From positions 1 through 38,410 of the forward strand of contig JBGSYN010000152.1 in assembly GCA_041750975.1 (NCBI GenBank): a DNA stretch of 38,410 nucleotides, given 5' to 3'. Source of the DNA: JBGSYN01 sp041750975 (GTDB lineage: Bacteria > Pseudomonadota > Alphaproteobacteria > Geminicoccales > Geminicoccaceae). The position numbers were made by a program, and so were the translations under genes. Of this stretch, positions 7,653-15,161 are shown in pieces. The notes below the pieces were generated by a model. The model did not search any database. It was not told the DNA's origin and saw nothing but the letters and a program-made list of their open reading frames with translations. Each line of letters opens with the position of its first letter. Within the stretch, counting starts at the first letter, position 1.

Positions 7653-8233
7653 CCTAGATCGTTTGTGTAATTTTCATCAGCTGCCTTTCCCGCAGGTAAA
7701 AAATCGTTCGTGCAGTTTTGATTTGCGGGTTCAGGGGCCGGCTCCGAGACGGGGGTGAAATCGTTCGTGCAATCTTCGGCAGGCACGGAACCCCGACCGT
7801 TCCGATAAGCCGCGAGATTGGCGAGGGCGCGCTTGAGATCCATCGAGACCTGACCGCGATAACGTAGCATGGTCGCAAGCGAGGCGCGGTTCTCGGGCCG
7901 GCCGACCAGATTGCTGCCATGCACCCTGTCTGAACTCGTCGGCGGCATGTCGGACATGACGTCGGCCTCCATCCGGTCCGCCCGCACCTCCCGCCAGAAC
8001 GCAATGACGATCGCCTCGACGAACTGACGCTCCATCGCACTCCTGGGCTTTAAATCTTTCTTGATCTCCTCGGCAAACGCCACGAACTCCTCGACCGTCT
8101 CCTCCGGCAGCAACCGAAACTTCTCGGCCCGAAACCCATGCTTCAGGGCATTCATCGCCGATCTGGCTTTGCCCTCGGGCGTGTTGGGGCCTCGTTTCCT
8201 GGGTGCAGGTTCGGCAATCTGATCACTATTCAC
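7646..8233 (-). CDS. Hypothetical protein with a GPNTPEGKARS motif, 3' end cut by the IS481 insertion
   Basis: The N-terminal block KRGPNTPEGKARSAMNALKH belongs to a widespread group of small uncharacterised bacterial proteins. A helical middle (ERQFVEAIVIAFWREVRADR) follows. The tail has three spaced repeats of [C/Y]TNDF/L. I choose GTG 8233, with GGAG 8 bases upstream, over TTG 8257, whose GGAG is too close. The frame now runs into the right end of the insertion sequence and stops there after TNDLGV, giving 195 aa. Joining the flanks across the element would continue the frame as TNDLGQFYVGAN, so the native C-terminus was probably different. The function is unknown and the truncated product may be non-functional. 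Confidence 0.55.
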   Translation of the reverse strand: MNSDQIAEPAPRKRGPNTPEGKARSAMNALKHGFRAEKFRLLPEETVEEFVAFAEEIKKDLKPRSAMERQFVEAIVIAFWREVRADRMEADVMSDMPPTSSDRVHGSNLVGRPENRASLATMLRYRGQVSMDLKRALANLAAYRNGRGSVPAEDCTNDFTPVSEPAPEPANQNCTNDFLPAGKAADENYTNDLGV

Positions 8234-8257
8234 GTCAACCAACTCCGAAAATCGCAA

Positions 8258-8762
8258 CTCCGTCGATCATAGCACAACCAGCCGAGAATTCCTAGGACTA
8301 TTATCCGATGTCAGTCGATGCAACGAGTGCTCGCTCTTTTGCCGCCAGGGGTTAATGATGAGACAGGCGACAATCATCACTAAGCAGCCACCTAAGACTT
8401 GAACGAGGATTTCACGTTTCGCATTTTCCAGGACACACCAACTTGACCATACCTCTCGGGGATCCGCATATAGAGGCCGATCATTTTGGACTTCCTTCTA
8501 ACGTAACCCGATGCGCGCTGATCGAATCGGCACCGCTCCCGGACGTTCATCCTCCACGGATGAACCGCTATCGCCATAAGACAATCGCAGGAGCGCGAGG
8601 ATGGCGTCCATCCTCGCTCTTTCTTTGCCTCGCTTGCTCTACTTGCCGACGCTACAGTGGGAGGGGGTGCGCTTTTTGGGGTATGCTCTGCGGTTGTGAT
8701 GTTCTGAGGCACGCCCACGAATGGCGGACGCCGCGCCATCGGCTTGGTGTGGACGGCTGATC
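8258..8762. other. Gene-poor stretch with hairpins; possible small RNA on the plus strand
   Basis: No frame here looks like a real protein: those open on either strand have arginine-rich shadow composition and run through a terminator. Bases 8545-8552 (GTTCATCC) pair with 8558-8565 around a 5-base loop, and 30 bases later a classical terminator follows. A short non-coding transcript ending near 8626, or the tail of a lost gene, would explain both. I cannot match it to a known RNA family. Confidence 0.3.
8595..8626 (+). terminator. Rho-independent terminator without an assigned upstream gene
   Basis: A 10-bp perfect stem, GCGAGGATGG (8595-8604) with 8608-8617 around a CGT loop, is followed directly by TCTTTCTTT. 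The T-rich tail is on the plus strand only. No plus-strand gene ends just upstream. Confidence 0.75.
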
Positions 8763-9695
8763 TCACCGGGTAAATTTTGCTCGGGAACTGCGTTTCGGGC
8801 CTGCAAGGGCGAGGAGGATTGCGCCGGTTACGATCAGGGCCGCTCCGGCCATCGCGGATCCGGCGGGTCGGGTGGCAAAAAACAGGAAATCGTAAACGGC
8901 CGCGAATATGAGGGCGGTGTAGAAGGCTGGAATGACGCTACTGGCCTGGCCTCGTTTCATCGATTGGATGAAGAGGGCTTGCGCTGTCACCATGATGGAG
9001 CCGAGGGTCGCTAGGAGCAGCCATTGTGTCGTTGTTGGCCAGGTCCAGAATGCCGCGGCGACCGACAAGGATACCACAGCGCCGATCGAATTGTTGATCA
9101 GGAGGATTCGAAGCGGCGGTTCGCTGCCACTCAGGCGTTTGATGAAGATCGCTTCAAGCCCCAACAGCCCGGCCGCCGCCAGGGCCAGCAGGCTCGCCGG
9201 CCTGAACGCTTCGCTCCCCGGCTGCAGCAAGATGGCGGCACCGGCAACGGACACCAGGGCCGCTAGCCATTTTTTCGCGCCGGCGGATTCGCCCAGCATG
9301 ATCAAGGCAAGGATCATCGTGACCAGGGGGCTCAAAAAGCTGATGGCCGTCGCCTCGGCTAGCGGCATTCGGGCGGCGGCGGCGAACATGCAGGTCACAC
9401 CCATCCAGCCGCAAAGCGATCGCAGCAGATGCCAGCGCCAGCGGGTACCCGCCAGGGGCGGACGGAGGCTTGGCCGGAGCGCTAACAAAACACCCAGCGT
9501 CGACAAGGCAAAGCAGAATCGCCCAGCACTGACTTGCAAGGGATGCAGACCGGTCATGCCGTCTCCTCCCAACCCGAGAATCTTGGCAATGAGGGTCGTC
9601 GCCGCGACCAACGCACTTGCGCCCGCCATGGCAATAATGGCCCGCGGCAGGTCTTGTCGGGATTCCAGTACGAGGCTTGGCCCTTGGACCCTCAT
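8763..9695 (-). CDS. DMT-superfamily (EamA) membrane transporter
   Basis: The 310-aa protein has about ten hydrophobic segments in two similar halves, the EamA duplication. The first half includes AGASALVAATTLIAKILGL and PLAEATAISFLSPLVTMILA, a typical EamA segment. The second includes SVIPAFYTALIFAAVYDFLF. The C-terminus is short and basic. Members export amino acids or other metabolites, or act as sugar-nucleotide carriers; the substrate cannot be inferred here. The ATG overlaps the stop of the upstream acetyltransferase gene (ATGA), so the two are coupled. Acetylation followed by export of one compound is possible but is only inference. Confidence 0.88.
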   Translation of the reverse strand: MRVQGPSLVLESRQDLPRAIIAMAGASALVAATTLIAKILGLGGDGMTGLHPLQVSAGRFCFALSTLGVLLALRPSLRPPLAGTRWRWHLLRSLCGWMGVTCMFAAAARMPLAEATAISFLSPLVTMILALIMLGESAGAKKWLAALVSVAGAAILLQPGSEAFRPASLLALAAAGLLGLEAIFIKRLSGSEPPLRILLINNSIGAVVSLSVAAAFWTWPTTTQWLLLATLGSIMVTAQALFIQSMKRGQASSVIPAFYTALIFAAVYDFLFFATRPAGSAMAGAALIVTGAILLALAGPKRSSRAKFTR

Positions 9696-10168
9696 GGCTG
9701 CTGAGCTTCGAGTGCCTTGCGGAAAATGATCTTGTCGTCGCCAGCTCTGTAGAAATCGCGAATCCGCGCTTCCTCGTCATAGCCGTTCCGGCGGTAGAAC
9801 CGTCGAGCCCGCTCGAATGTCTCCAGCCCGGATGTTTCCACCAGAAGCAAACGCTGACCGCGCGTCGCGAGTGCTTGTTCGACGTGAGTGAGAAGTGCCG
9901 CACCTCGCCCGCGGCCCTGCCGCTCCGGCCGGACACCGATGAAGTAGAGATTCCAGGTGCCCTCGGTCATCATCTCGGGCGCGTAGTAGGCGGCTCCCTG
10001 AATGCCGTCATCCTCGTCGACGATCCAGCAATGGTCGTCGAGGTTGCCGTCGAAATATTCCGACAACATGCCCTCGAACTCAACGAGCTCTTGCGCTCGG
10101 AACAAACCGGTCGCCTGGGCCAAACCCATCAACGCGGTCTTGTCATCGGCTGCGGCGGGGCGGATCAT
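9692..10168 (-). CDS. GNAT-family N-acetyltransferase
   Basis: Predicted cytoplasmic enzyme that transfers acetyl from acetyl-CoA to an unknown amine. The acetyl-CoA binding motif A is clear at residues 79-90, VRPERQGRGRGA, of the R/Q-x-x-G-x-G/A type. It is preceded by the beta4 strand WNLYFIG. The C-terminal FYRRNGYDEE matches the usual motif B (FYxxxGF). The length of 158 aa is normal for a single GNAT domain. The start at ATG 10168 gives MIRPAAADD, the common IRPA beginning of this fold. It is first in a two-gene unit with the EamA transporter. Confidence 0.9.
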   Translation of the reverse strand: MIRPAAADDKTALMGLAQATGLFRAQELVEFEGMLSEYFDGNLDDHCWIVDEDDGIQGAAYYAPEMMTEGTWNLYFIGVRPERQGRGRGAALLTHVEQALATRGQRLLLVETSGLETFERARRFYRRNGYDEEARIRDFYRAGDDKIIFRKALEAQQP

Positions 10169-10544
10169 CGAGCACCTCCCAAGTCATTCATCCCGTTGTT
10201 CCTCCCGATCAGCACCGGCTAGGTTGTCAGGGTCAAGCCTCAGTGCTCTTAGACCCGCGGGGGTTTCGAAAGGGGGATTTCGCCAAATCCCCCTTCGCCT
10301 GTTTCGCTAGAAAATCCCCGCAACGCTGCGGTTGAGGCCGTCGACGAGGCTGGGGGAGGCGTCGGGCCAGTCGCGATTTGCTGTTCGGCGGTGCTGACGA
10401 TCCGTGTGCGGTAGCGTTTCATGTCGGTGGTCGAATTGGACGTCAGGGTGACCGTGCCGGAAGTGCCCTTGTCAGTCCGGCGGTGCCCGTTCATAGAAAT
10501 CTTCGGGGAGCAATAGCTTCCATAATCGGCGGAGAGCTGAACTC
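10169..10544. other. Intergenic region between divergent acetyltransferase and GH13 genes
   Basis: Apart from palindrome copy C, nothing convincing is seen. Short frames are open on both strands, but none has a recognisable motif. Promoters for both flanking genes should lie here. A GGAG sequence at 10531-10534 is the probable ribosome binding site of the GH13 gene. Confidence 0.4.
10253..10300 (-). repeat. Intergenic palindrome copy C
   Basis: AAGGGGGATTT (10270-10280) pairs with 10285-10295 around CGCC. A CGCGGGGGTTTCG flank precedes it on the plus strand, which is the reverse complement of the flank of copies A and B. The segment GTTTCGAAAGGGGGATTTCG (10263-10282) is identical in copy D. 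Confidence 0.7.
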
Positions 10545-12206
10545 GTGGACATTAGTCGGACCAGCGATGCCTGGTGGAAGAACGCGGTTTTCTACTGTCT
10601 CGACGTCGAGACTTTCCAGGATGGCAACGGCGACGGCATCGGCGACTTTCCCGGCCTCTCGAGCCGGCTCGACTATCTGGCGGGGCTCGGTGTCACCTGC
10701 CTGTGGCTCATGCCGTTCTACCCAAGCCCGAACCGTGACGACGGGTACGACATCACCGACTATTACGCGATCGACAGGCGGCTCGGCAGTCTCGGCGATT
10801 TCGTCGAGTTCGTGCGCACCGCCCGCGACCGCGGCCTGCGGGTGATCGCCGATCTGGTTGTGAACCATACCTCAAGGGAGCATCCCTGGTTCCAGGCGTC
10901 GCGCTCCGATCGTGCCTCGCCATTTCGAGATTGGTACGTCTGGCACGACGAGATCCCGGAAGATGGCCCCGAAGGGCTGGTCTTTCCGGATAAGGAAACC
11001 AGCAATTGGGAATGGGACGAGGTGTCAGGTCAGTACTATCTGCACCGTTTCTACAAGCACCAGCCCGATCTCAACATTGCCAATCCGGTGGTGCGCGAGG
11101 AAATTCGCAAGATCGTCGGCTTTTGGCTCGAGCTAGGCCTCTCCGGCTTTCGGGTCGACGCGGTGCCGTTTCTGCTCGAGACCGGCGGCATCGCCGCACC
11201 GATGCAGATCGCACCGCATGACTGGCTGCGCGATCTTCGCGCTTTTCTCGGGCGGCGGCGGGGCGATGCCGTGCTCTTGGGCGAGGTCAACCTGCCCTAT
11301 CAGGGCGTTCGCGAATTCTACGGCGATGAAAGCGGCGACGAGCTGCATATGTGCCTGAACTTCAATCTGAACCAGGCGATGGCGCTGGCCCTGGTGCGCG
11401 CCGACGCCGGCACGCTGATCCACAACATGCGCGCCATGCCGACACTGCCGGCGAATGATGCCTGGGCGAATTTCGTGCGCAACCACGATGAATGGTCGCT
11501 CGACAAGCTGACCGAGGCGGAACGGCAGGAAGTGTTCAGCGCATTCGGCCCGAAGCCGGAGATGCAATTGTTCGGGCGCGGCCTTCGCCGTCGTCTGCCG
11601 ACGATGCTCGACGGCGATCAGGCCCGGATCCGGCTGACCTACAGCCTTGCTTTCTCGCTACCTGGCGCACCGGTCCTGTTCTACGGCGAGGAAATCGGTA
11701 TGGCGGAAAATCTCGACATCCCGGGTCGAATGAGCGTGCGGTCGCCGATGCAGTGGTCGGACGGTCCCAATGCCGGCTTTTCCCGGGTGCCGGCAAGCCA
11801 GCTGCGCCGACCTGTCGTCAAATCCCGCAAATGGGGACCCGCCACGATCAATGTCGCCGATCAGGAGCGCGATCCAGGCTCCTTGATGCGGTGGATGGAG
11901 CGTCTGATCCGCCGCCGGCGGCGGGCCCCGGAAATCGCCTTCGGGGATTGGAGCGTCCTCGAGGTCGCCGAGGCGTCGATCCTGGCGTTGCGGTACGACT
12001 GGGGGGACCGCACCGCCCTTGTCGTCCATAATCTCGGCAAAGAGGATCTCACAACCTCATTCTCCCTGGAGCTCAAGGGCGAGATCGATGAGATGACGGA
12101 TCTCTTCGGCGAGGGGACAACGTCACTGAGCAAGCAGGGCAAGCTCAGCCTCGAAATTGCCGGATATGGCTACCGTTGGCTGCGGATCGCCTGGCGCGTC
12201 ACCTGA
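10545..12206 (+). CDS. GH13 alpha-amylase family enzyme, trehalose synthase-like
   Basis: An (alpha/beta)8-barrel glycoside hydrolase/transglycosylase. All four conserved regions are present: DLVVNH (103-108), GFRVDAV with nucleophile Asp205, LLGEVN with acid/base Glu247, and FVRNHDE with Asp315. The N-terminus (WWKNAVFYCLDVETFQDGNGD) resembles maltose glucosyltransferase/trehalose synthase proteins, but VETF replaces the usual VRSF/VRAF. A C-terminal beta-domain (from about 460) is present, and the protein ends at 553 aa with no fused maltokinase. The start is GTG with GGAG 10 bases upstream. No glycogen or trehalose genes are adjacent, so it is a stand-alone enzyme. Likely substrates are alpha-1,4-glucans or maltose. 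An oligo-1,6-glucosidase-like activity is the main alternative. Confidence 0.85.
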   Translation: MDISRTSDAWWKNAVFYCLDVETFQDGNGDGIGDFPGLSSRLDYLAGLGVTCLWLMPFYPSPNRDDGYDITDYYAIDRRLGSLGDFVEFVRTARDRGLRVIADLVVNHTSREHPWFQASRSDRASPFRDWYVWHDEIPEDGPEGLVFPDKETSNWEWDEVSGQYYLHRFYKHQPDLNIANPVVREEIRKIVGFWLELGLSGFRVDAVPFLLETGGIAAPMQIAPHDWLRDLRAFLGRRRGDAVLLGEVNLPYQGVREFYGDESGDELHMCLNFNLNQAMALALVRADAGTLIHNMRAMPTLPANDAWANFVRNHDEWSLDKLTEAERQEVFSAFGPKPEMQLFGRGLRRRLPTMLDGDQARIRLTYSLAFSLPGAPVLFYGEEIGMAENLDIPGRMSVRSPMQWSDGPNAGFSRVPASQLRRPVVKSRKWGPATINVADQERDPGSLMRWMERLIRRRRRAPEIAFGDWSVLEVAEASILALRYDWGDRTALVVHNLGKEDLTTSFSLELKGEIDEMTDLFGEGTTSLSKQGKLSLEIAGYGYRWLRIAWRVT

Positions 12207-12289
12207 GGCCGGGTGGGCACTGACGGCATCATCGCTTTGGCCGCCGCACCTCCGGCTTGGGCCAGGCCCATCAGCGCGCAATGCCCACC

Positions 12290-12340
12290 GACCCGTGGGA
12301 GTTTCGAAAGGGGGATTTCGTTGGACCCCCTTCGCCCTTC
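12290..12340 (-). repeat. Intergenic palindrome copy D
   Basis: Starting at GACCCGTGGGAG it follows copy C for about 31 bases with few differences. AAGGGGG (12308-12314) pairs with CCCCCTT (12326-12332), but the inner stem is degraded. It sits between two convergent genes, where it could serve as a terminator. Confidence 0.6.
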
Positions 12341-12346
12341 CCACCG

Positions 12347-12988
12347 CTAGTCGCGGCAGAGGCGCCAAGGGCCGATGTCGAGGTGGAGGTGGTCGGCGTG
12401 GGCCGCATCGGCTTCGGGGGTCAGGACGAGATTGAAGTGGCGGCAGGCGGCGCGGGTGAAGGCGCGCAGGAACCGTTCCTCGCCGCCGCCGCCATCCCAA
12501 TCGGCGAGGACGTCGATGGTTCGCCCGTCCCTGGTTTGAAAGCCGCCGATATCGAGAGCCTGGGCCGTGGCGTGAACGCTCATTTTGCCGCTGCCATTCA
12601 TTCTCCGGCAGGAATAGGAGCCGAAATTGTCGATGGCGGCGATGTCGCTATTGAGCTCGTCGCGGGCGATTATCTGCATCTGGGGCTCGAATTCGACCCA
12701 GGCAGCCAACATCGGGCAGGAGGTGCGAAGCGCCGGCTCGAAGAGCACCTGGCCGGTCTGGCGGACCGCCAGCGGGACGGGGATTTCGCAATTGCGCCGG
12801 ACCGGGGCGTCCCAGCGTACCGGTGTGACGCCTGCGGCCTGCACCCGGTTCAGGCATTCCGTCGCCGACATCTGAAAGCGGCCATCCGCCGGAACGGCCC
12901 GGCCGTCGCCGCCACAGGACAAGAGCCCTGCGCCCATGGCCGAGAAGACGATGACAAGGGCGACCCAACGGCGCCATTGCCGCCTCAA
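12347..12988 (-). CDS. Extensin-like C-terminal domain lipoprotein (putative zinc peptidase-like)
   Basis: The 213-aa protein matches the bacterial extensin-like family, which shares a fold pattern with D-Ala-D-Ala zinc peptidases. Diagnostic segments are SVHATAQALDIGGF (putative zinc ligands His and Asp) and HADHLHLDIG near the end. Several Cys residues (NRVQ region, NCEIP, TSCPM, YSCRR, ACRHF) fit the family's conserved pattern. The N-terminus is basic, then hydrophobic, ending in the lipobox LLSC at residues 22-25, so a membrane-anchored lipoprotein is expected. The start is TTG at 12988; no better start exists before the hydrophobic stretch. It follows tlpA by 28 bases on the same strand. 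Its substrate is not established; a role in the cell wall is inferred from the fold. Confidence 0.82.
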   Translation of the reverse strand: MRRQWRRWVALVIVFSAMGAGLLSCGGDGRAVPADGRFQMSATECLNRVQAAGVTPVRWDAPVRRNCEIPVPLAVRQTGQVLFEPALRTSCPMLAAWVEFEPQMQIIARDELNSDIAAIDNFGSYSCRRMNGSGKMSVHATAQALDIGGFQTRDGRTIDVLADWDGGGGEERFLRAFTRAACRHFNLVLTPEADAAHADHLHLDIGPWRLCRD

Positions 12989-13016
12989 CTAGGGGCTGCC
13001 TCAACCAGGGGCTGCC
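12985..13016 (-). repeat. Two 16-bp tandem units between tlpA and the extensin-like gene
   Basis: TCAACTAGGGGCTGCC (12985-13000) is followed by TCAACCAGGGGCTGCC (13001-13016), one mismatch. The first unit contains the TTG start of the extensin-like gene, and the second carries the same TTGAGG out of frame. The repeats fill the whole gap between the two genes. Confidence 0.8.
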
Positions 13017-13547
13017 TTAGCTCTGATTTCGCGCCAAAAGGCGGTCGACCGCCTCGATCGATTCGGGGGCGTCCCATTCGGCAATGCCGAGGACCCTGCC
13101 GACTTCCCGGCCCTCCCGATCGACCAGGAGCGTCGCCGGCAGCCCCGGAATTTCGAGCTCCTGCATGATCGTGAAATCGGGAGCGCGCAACACGGTCAGA
13201 TTATCGACCTCGACCTCGCTCATGAATGCCTCGAGCTTGTCCGCAGGCACGCTGCCGCGATCGACGCTGACGGCGAGGACCTTGACCGGCGCATCCTCGA
13301 AATGCGCCTGCAGCCGGCCCAGGGAGGGCATTTCGAGACGGCATGGCGCGCACCAGGTGGCCCAGAAATTGACGACCAGCACGTCGCCCCGAAACGCCTC
13401 CAGGCTTGTCGCATTGCCGTCGAGATCCAAAAGCTCCAATGTAGGAAGCGGTTCGGCTGTGGGTTCCTGAGCAGTGGCCGTCTGGGTGAGGGCGGCATGA
13501 CCCAGGGTCAGGAACCAGACGACGAGAAGCGGACGAAGCAGGCGCAT
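13017..13547 (-). CDS. tlpA: TlpA-family periplasmic thiol-disulfide oxidoreductase
   Basis: A secreted thioredoxin-fold protein that probably keeps cysteines reduced outside the cytoplasm, as TlpA/ResA proteins do for cytochrome maturation. From ATG 13547 it is 176 aa with a signal peptide (RLLRPLLVVWFLTLGHAA) and probable cleavage after TATA (residue 26). The redox centre CAPC is at residues 66-69, in FWATWCAPCRLEMP, and the cis-proline is in GLPATLLVD. The frame is open upstream to 13706, but that stretch overlaps argH and lacks signal character. It is transcribed away from argH with 64 bases between the starts, a common alphaproteobacterial arrangement. It is followed by the extensin-like gene. 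Confidence 0.88.
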   Translation of the reverse strand: MRLLRPLLVVWFLTLGHAALTQTATAQEPTAEPLPTLELLDLDGNATSLEAFRGDVLVVNFWATWCAPCRLEMPSLGRLQAHFEDAPVKVLAVSVDRGSVPADKLEAFMSEVEVDNLTVLRAPDFTIMQELEIPGLPATLLVDREGREVGRVLGIAEWDAPESIEAVDRLLARNQS

Positions 13548-13611
13548 GAATTTTTCCGTTTGGCTTGGACAGGGGGCATCGAAAGGTTTGAGTGAGAGCA
13601 ACGCGGTAGCA

Positions 13612-15000
13612 ATGGCCAAGATGGCGAAAGATTTGTGGGGCGGGCATTTCGCGGAAGGCCCGGACCCGTTGATGGCGCAGATTAATGCGTCGATCGGCTT
13701 CGACAAGCGGCTCTACCATCACGATATCGCGGGGTCGCAGGCTCATGCCCGGATGCTCGCGGCCAAAGGCATCATCGCCGCCGAGGAGCGCGACGCCATC
13801 CTCCAGGGGCTGGAGCAGATCCGGCTCGAGATCGAGGGCGGCAGCTTCGCTTTCCGCACCGACCTCGAGGACATCCATTTCAATATCGAGGCCCGTCTGA
13901 CCGAGCTTGTGGGCGAAGCCGGCCGCAAGCTCCATACCGGCCGCTCGCGCAACGACCAGGTCGCGACCGATTTCAAGCTCTGGGTGCGCGATGCGATCGA
14001 CCGGGCTAATCCGGCATTGCAGAAGGTGCAGGCCATGCTGATCGACACCGCCCGCGCCCATGCGGCCACGGTGATGCCTGGTTTCACCCATCTCCAGGCG
14101 GCCCAGCCCGTGACTTTCGGCCATCATTTCCTGGCCTATGTCGAGATGTTCGGCCGTGACCGCTCGCGGTTTGCCGATGCGAGGCGGCGGCTGAACGAGT
14201 GCCCGCTCGGTGCTGCGGCCCTTGCCGGCACCAGCTTCGCCATCGACCGGGCGTCGACGGCGACTGCACTCGGCTTCGACGTGCCGGCCCGCAACTCGAT
14301 CGATGCCGTCTCCGATCGCGACTTCGCCCTGGACTATCTCGCTGCCGCCGCCATTGCTGCCGTGCACATGTCGCGGCTCGGCGAGGAACTGGTGCTGTGG
14401 TCGACGCCTCAGTTCGGCTTTGTCAGGATGAGCGAGAGCTTTTCCTCGGGCAGCTCGATCATGCCGCAAAAGCGTAATCCCGATGCCGCCGAGCTGGTGC
14501 GCGGCAAGAGCGGGCGGGTGCTGGGCCATCTACAGGCCCTGCTGGTCGTCCTGAAGGGGCTACCGCTCGCTTATAGCAAGGACATGCAGGAGGACAAGGA
14601 AGGGGTCTTCGATGCGGCGGACACACTAGAGCTGTGCCTGGCGGCGACGGCCTCGATGCTCCAGAGCATGACGGTGTTCCCGGAGCGGATGCGGGCTGCG
14701 GCAGGCGTCGGCTTCACCACCGCGACCGATCTCGCCGACTGGCTGGTGCGGGTCCAGGCTGTCGCCTTCCGCGACGCCCATGCCATTGTCGGCCGGGCGG
14801 TACGGCTTGCGGAAGACCGGGGCTGCGGCCTCGAAGACCTGCCCATTGCCGATCTGCAGGCGATCGATGCGCGCATCGACGAGCGGGTTTATGACGTCTT
14901 GGGGGTGGACCGTTCCGTGGAAAGCCGCGACAGTCTTGGTGGCACGGCGCCGTTGCGCGTGCTCGATGCCGTTGAGGACGCCGCTGCGAGGTTTCTATGA
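13612..15000 (+). CDS. argH: Argininosuccinate lyase
   Basis: Last step of arginine synthesis: splits argininosuccinate into arginine and fumarate, in the cytoplasm, as a homotetramer. The fumarase/aspartase superfamily signature is SGSSIMPQKRNPDAAE, with the catalytic Ser loop. TGRSRNDQVATD is the substrate-binding block and MPGFTHLQAAQPVTFGHH holds the general acid/base His region. The length of 462 aa is standard. I take ATG 13612 (MAKMAKDLWGG); ATG 13621 is equally possible, and an upstream ATG at 13546 would overlap tlpA. No strong ribosome binding site supports any of them. The stop overlaps the next gene as ATGA. Confidence 0.96.
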   Translation: MAKMAKDLWGGHFAEGPDPLMAQINASIGFDKRLYHHDIAGSQAHARMLAAKGIIAAEERDAILQGLEQIRLEIEGGSFAFRTDLEDIHFNIEARLTELVGEAGRKLHTGRSRNDQVATDFKLWVRDAIDRANPALQKVQAMLIDTARAHAATVMPGFTHLQAAQPVTFGHHFLAYVEMFGRDRSRFADARRRLNECPLGAAALAGTSFAIDRASTATALGFDVPARNSIDAVSDRDFALDYLAAAAIAAVHMSRLGEELVLWSTPQFGFVRMSESFSSGSSIMPQKRNPDAAELVRGKSGRVLGHLQALLVVLKGLPLAYSKDMQEDKEGVFDAADTLELCLAATASMLQSMTVFPERMRAAAGVGFTTATDLADWLVRVQAVAFRDAHAIVGRAVRLAEDRGCGLEDLPIADLQAIDARIDERVYDVLGVDRSVESRDSLGGTAPLRVLDAVEDAAARFL

Positions 15001-15149
15001 CCGTGGATACCAACGCCAAAAAACCGCGCCTGCCCGCGCGCCGCCGGATTATCTCAGTGATGGTTCTGGCCCTGGCTGTAGCCGCTTGCGGGCGGAGGAA
15101 CGATCCCGTGCTGCCGGACCCGACAGAGGATTCCGATGACCTTGGCTGA
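14997..15149 (+). CDS. lptM: Small LptM-type lipoprotein between argH and lysA
   Basis: A 50-residue protein that begins in an ATGA overlap with the argH stop. The N-terminus has a basic segment (KKPRLPARRR), a hydrophobic core (VMVLALAVAA) and a lipobox VAAC with Cys31, followed by GRRNDPVLPDP and an acidic end. Position, size and the C-G-x-x...P tail match LptM (formerly YifL), which in Escherichia coli helps the LptD outer-membrane LPS translocon mature. Sequence identity in this family is low, so the name rests mainly on position between argH and lysA. It ends 12 bases before lysA. Confidence 0.75.
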   Translation: MTVDTNAKKPRLPARRRIISVMVLALAVAACGRRNDPVLPDPTEDSDDLG

Positions 15150-15161
15150 CGGGCTGTCGAG

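Noticed and set aside
8392..8766. Open frames on both strands in the 8.4-8.8 kb stretch
   Set aside because: They have no recognisable motif or ribosome binding site, and they run through a strong terminator at 8595-8626.
10249..10494. Small minus-strand frame of 81 codons before the GH13 gene
   Set aside because: Its end is encoded by the dispersed palindrome, and neither strand shows a convincing protein.
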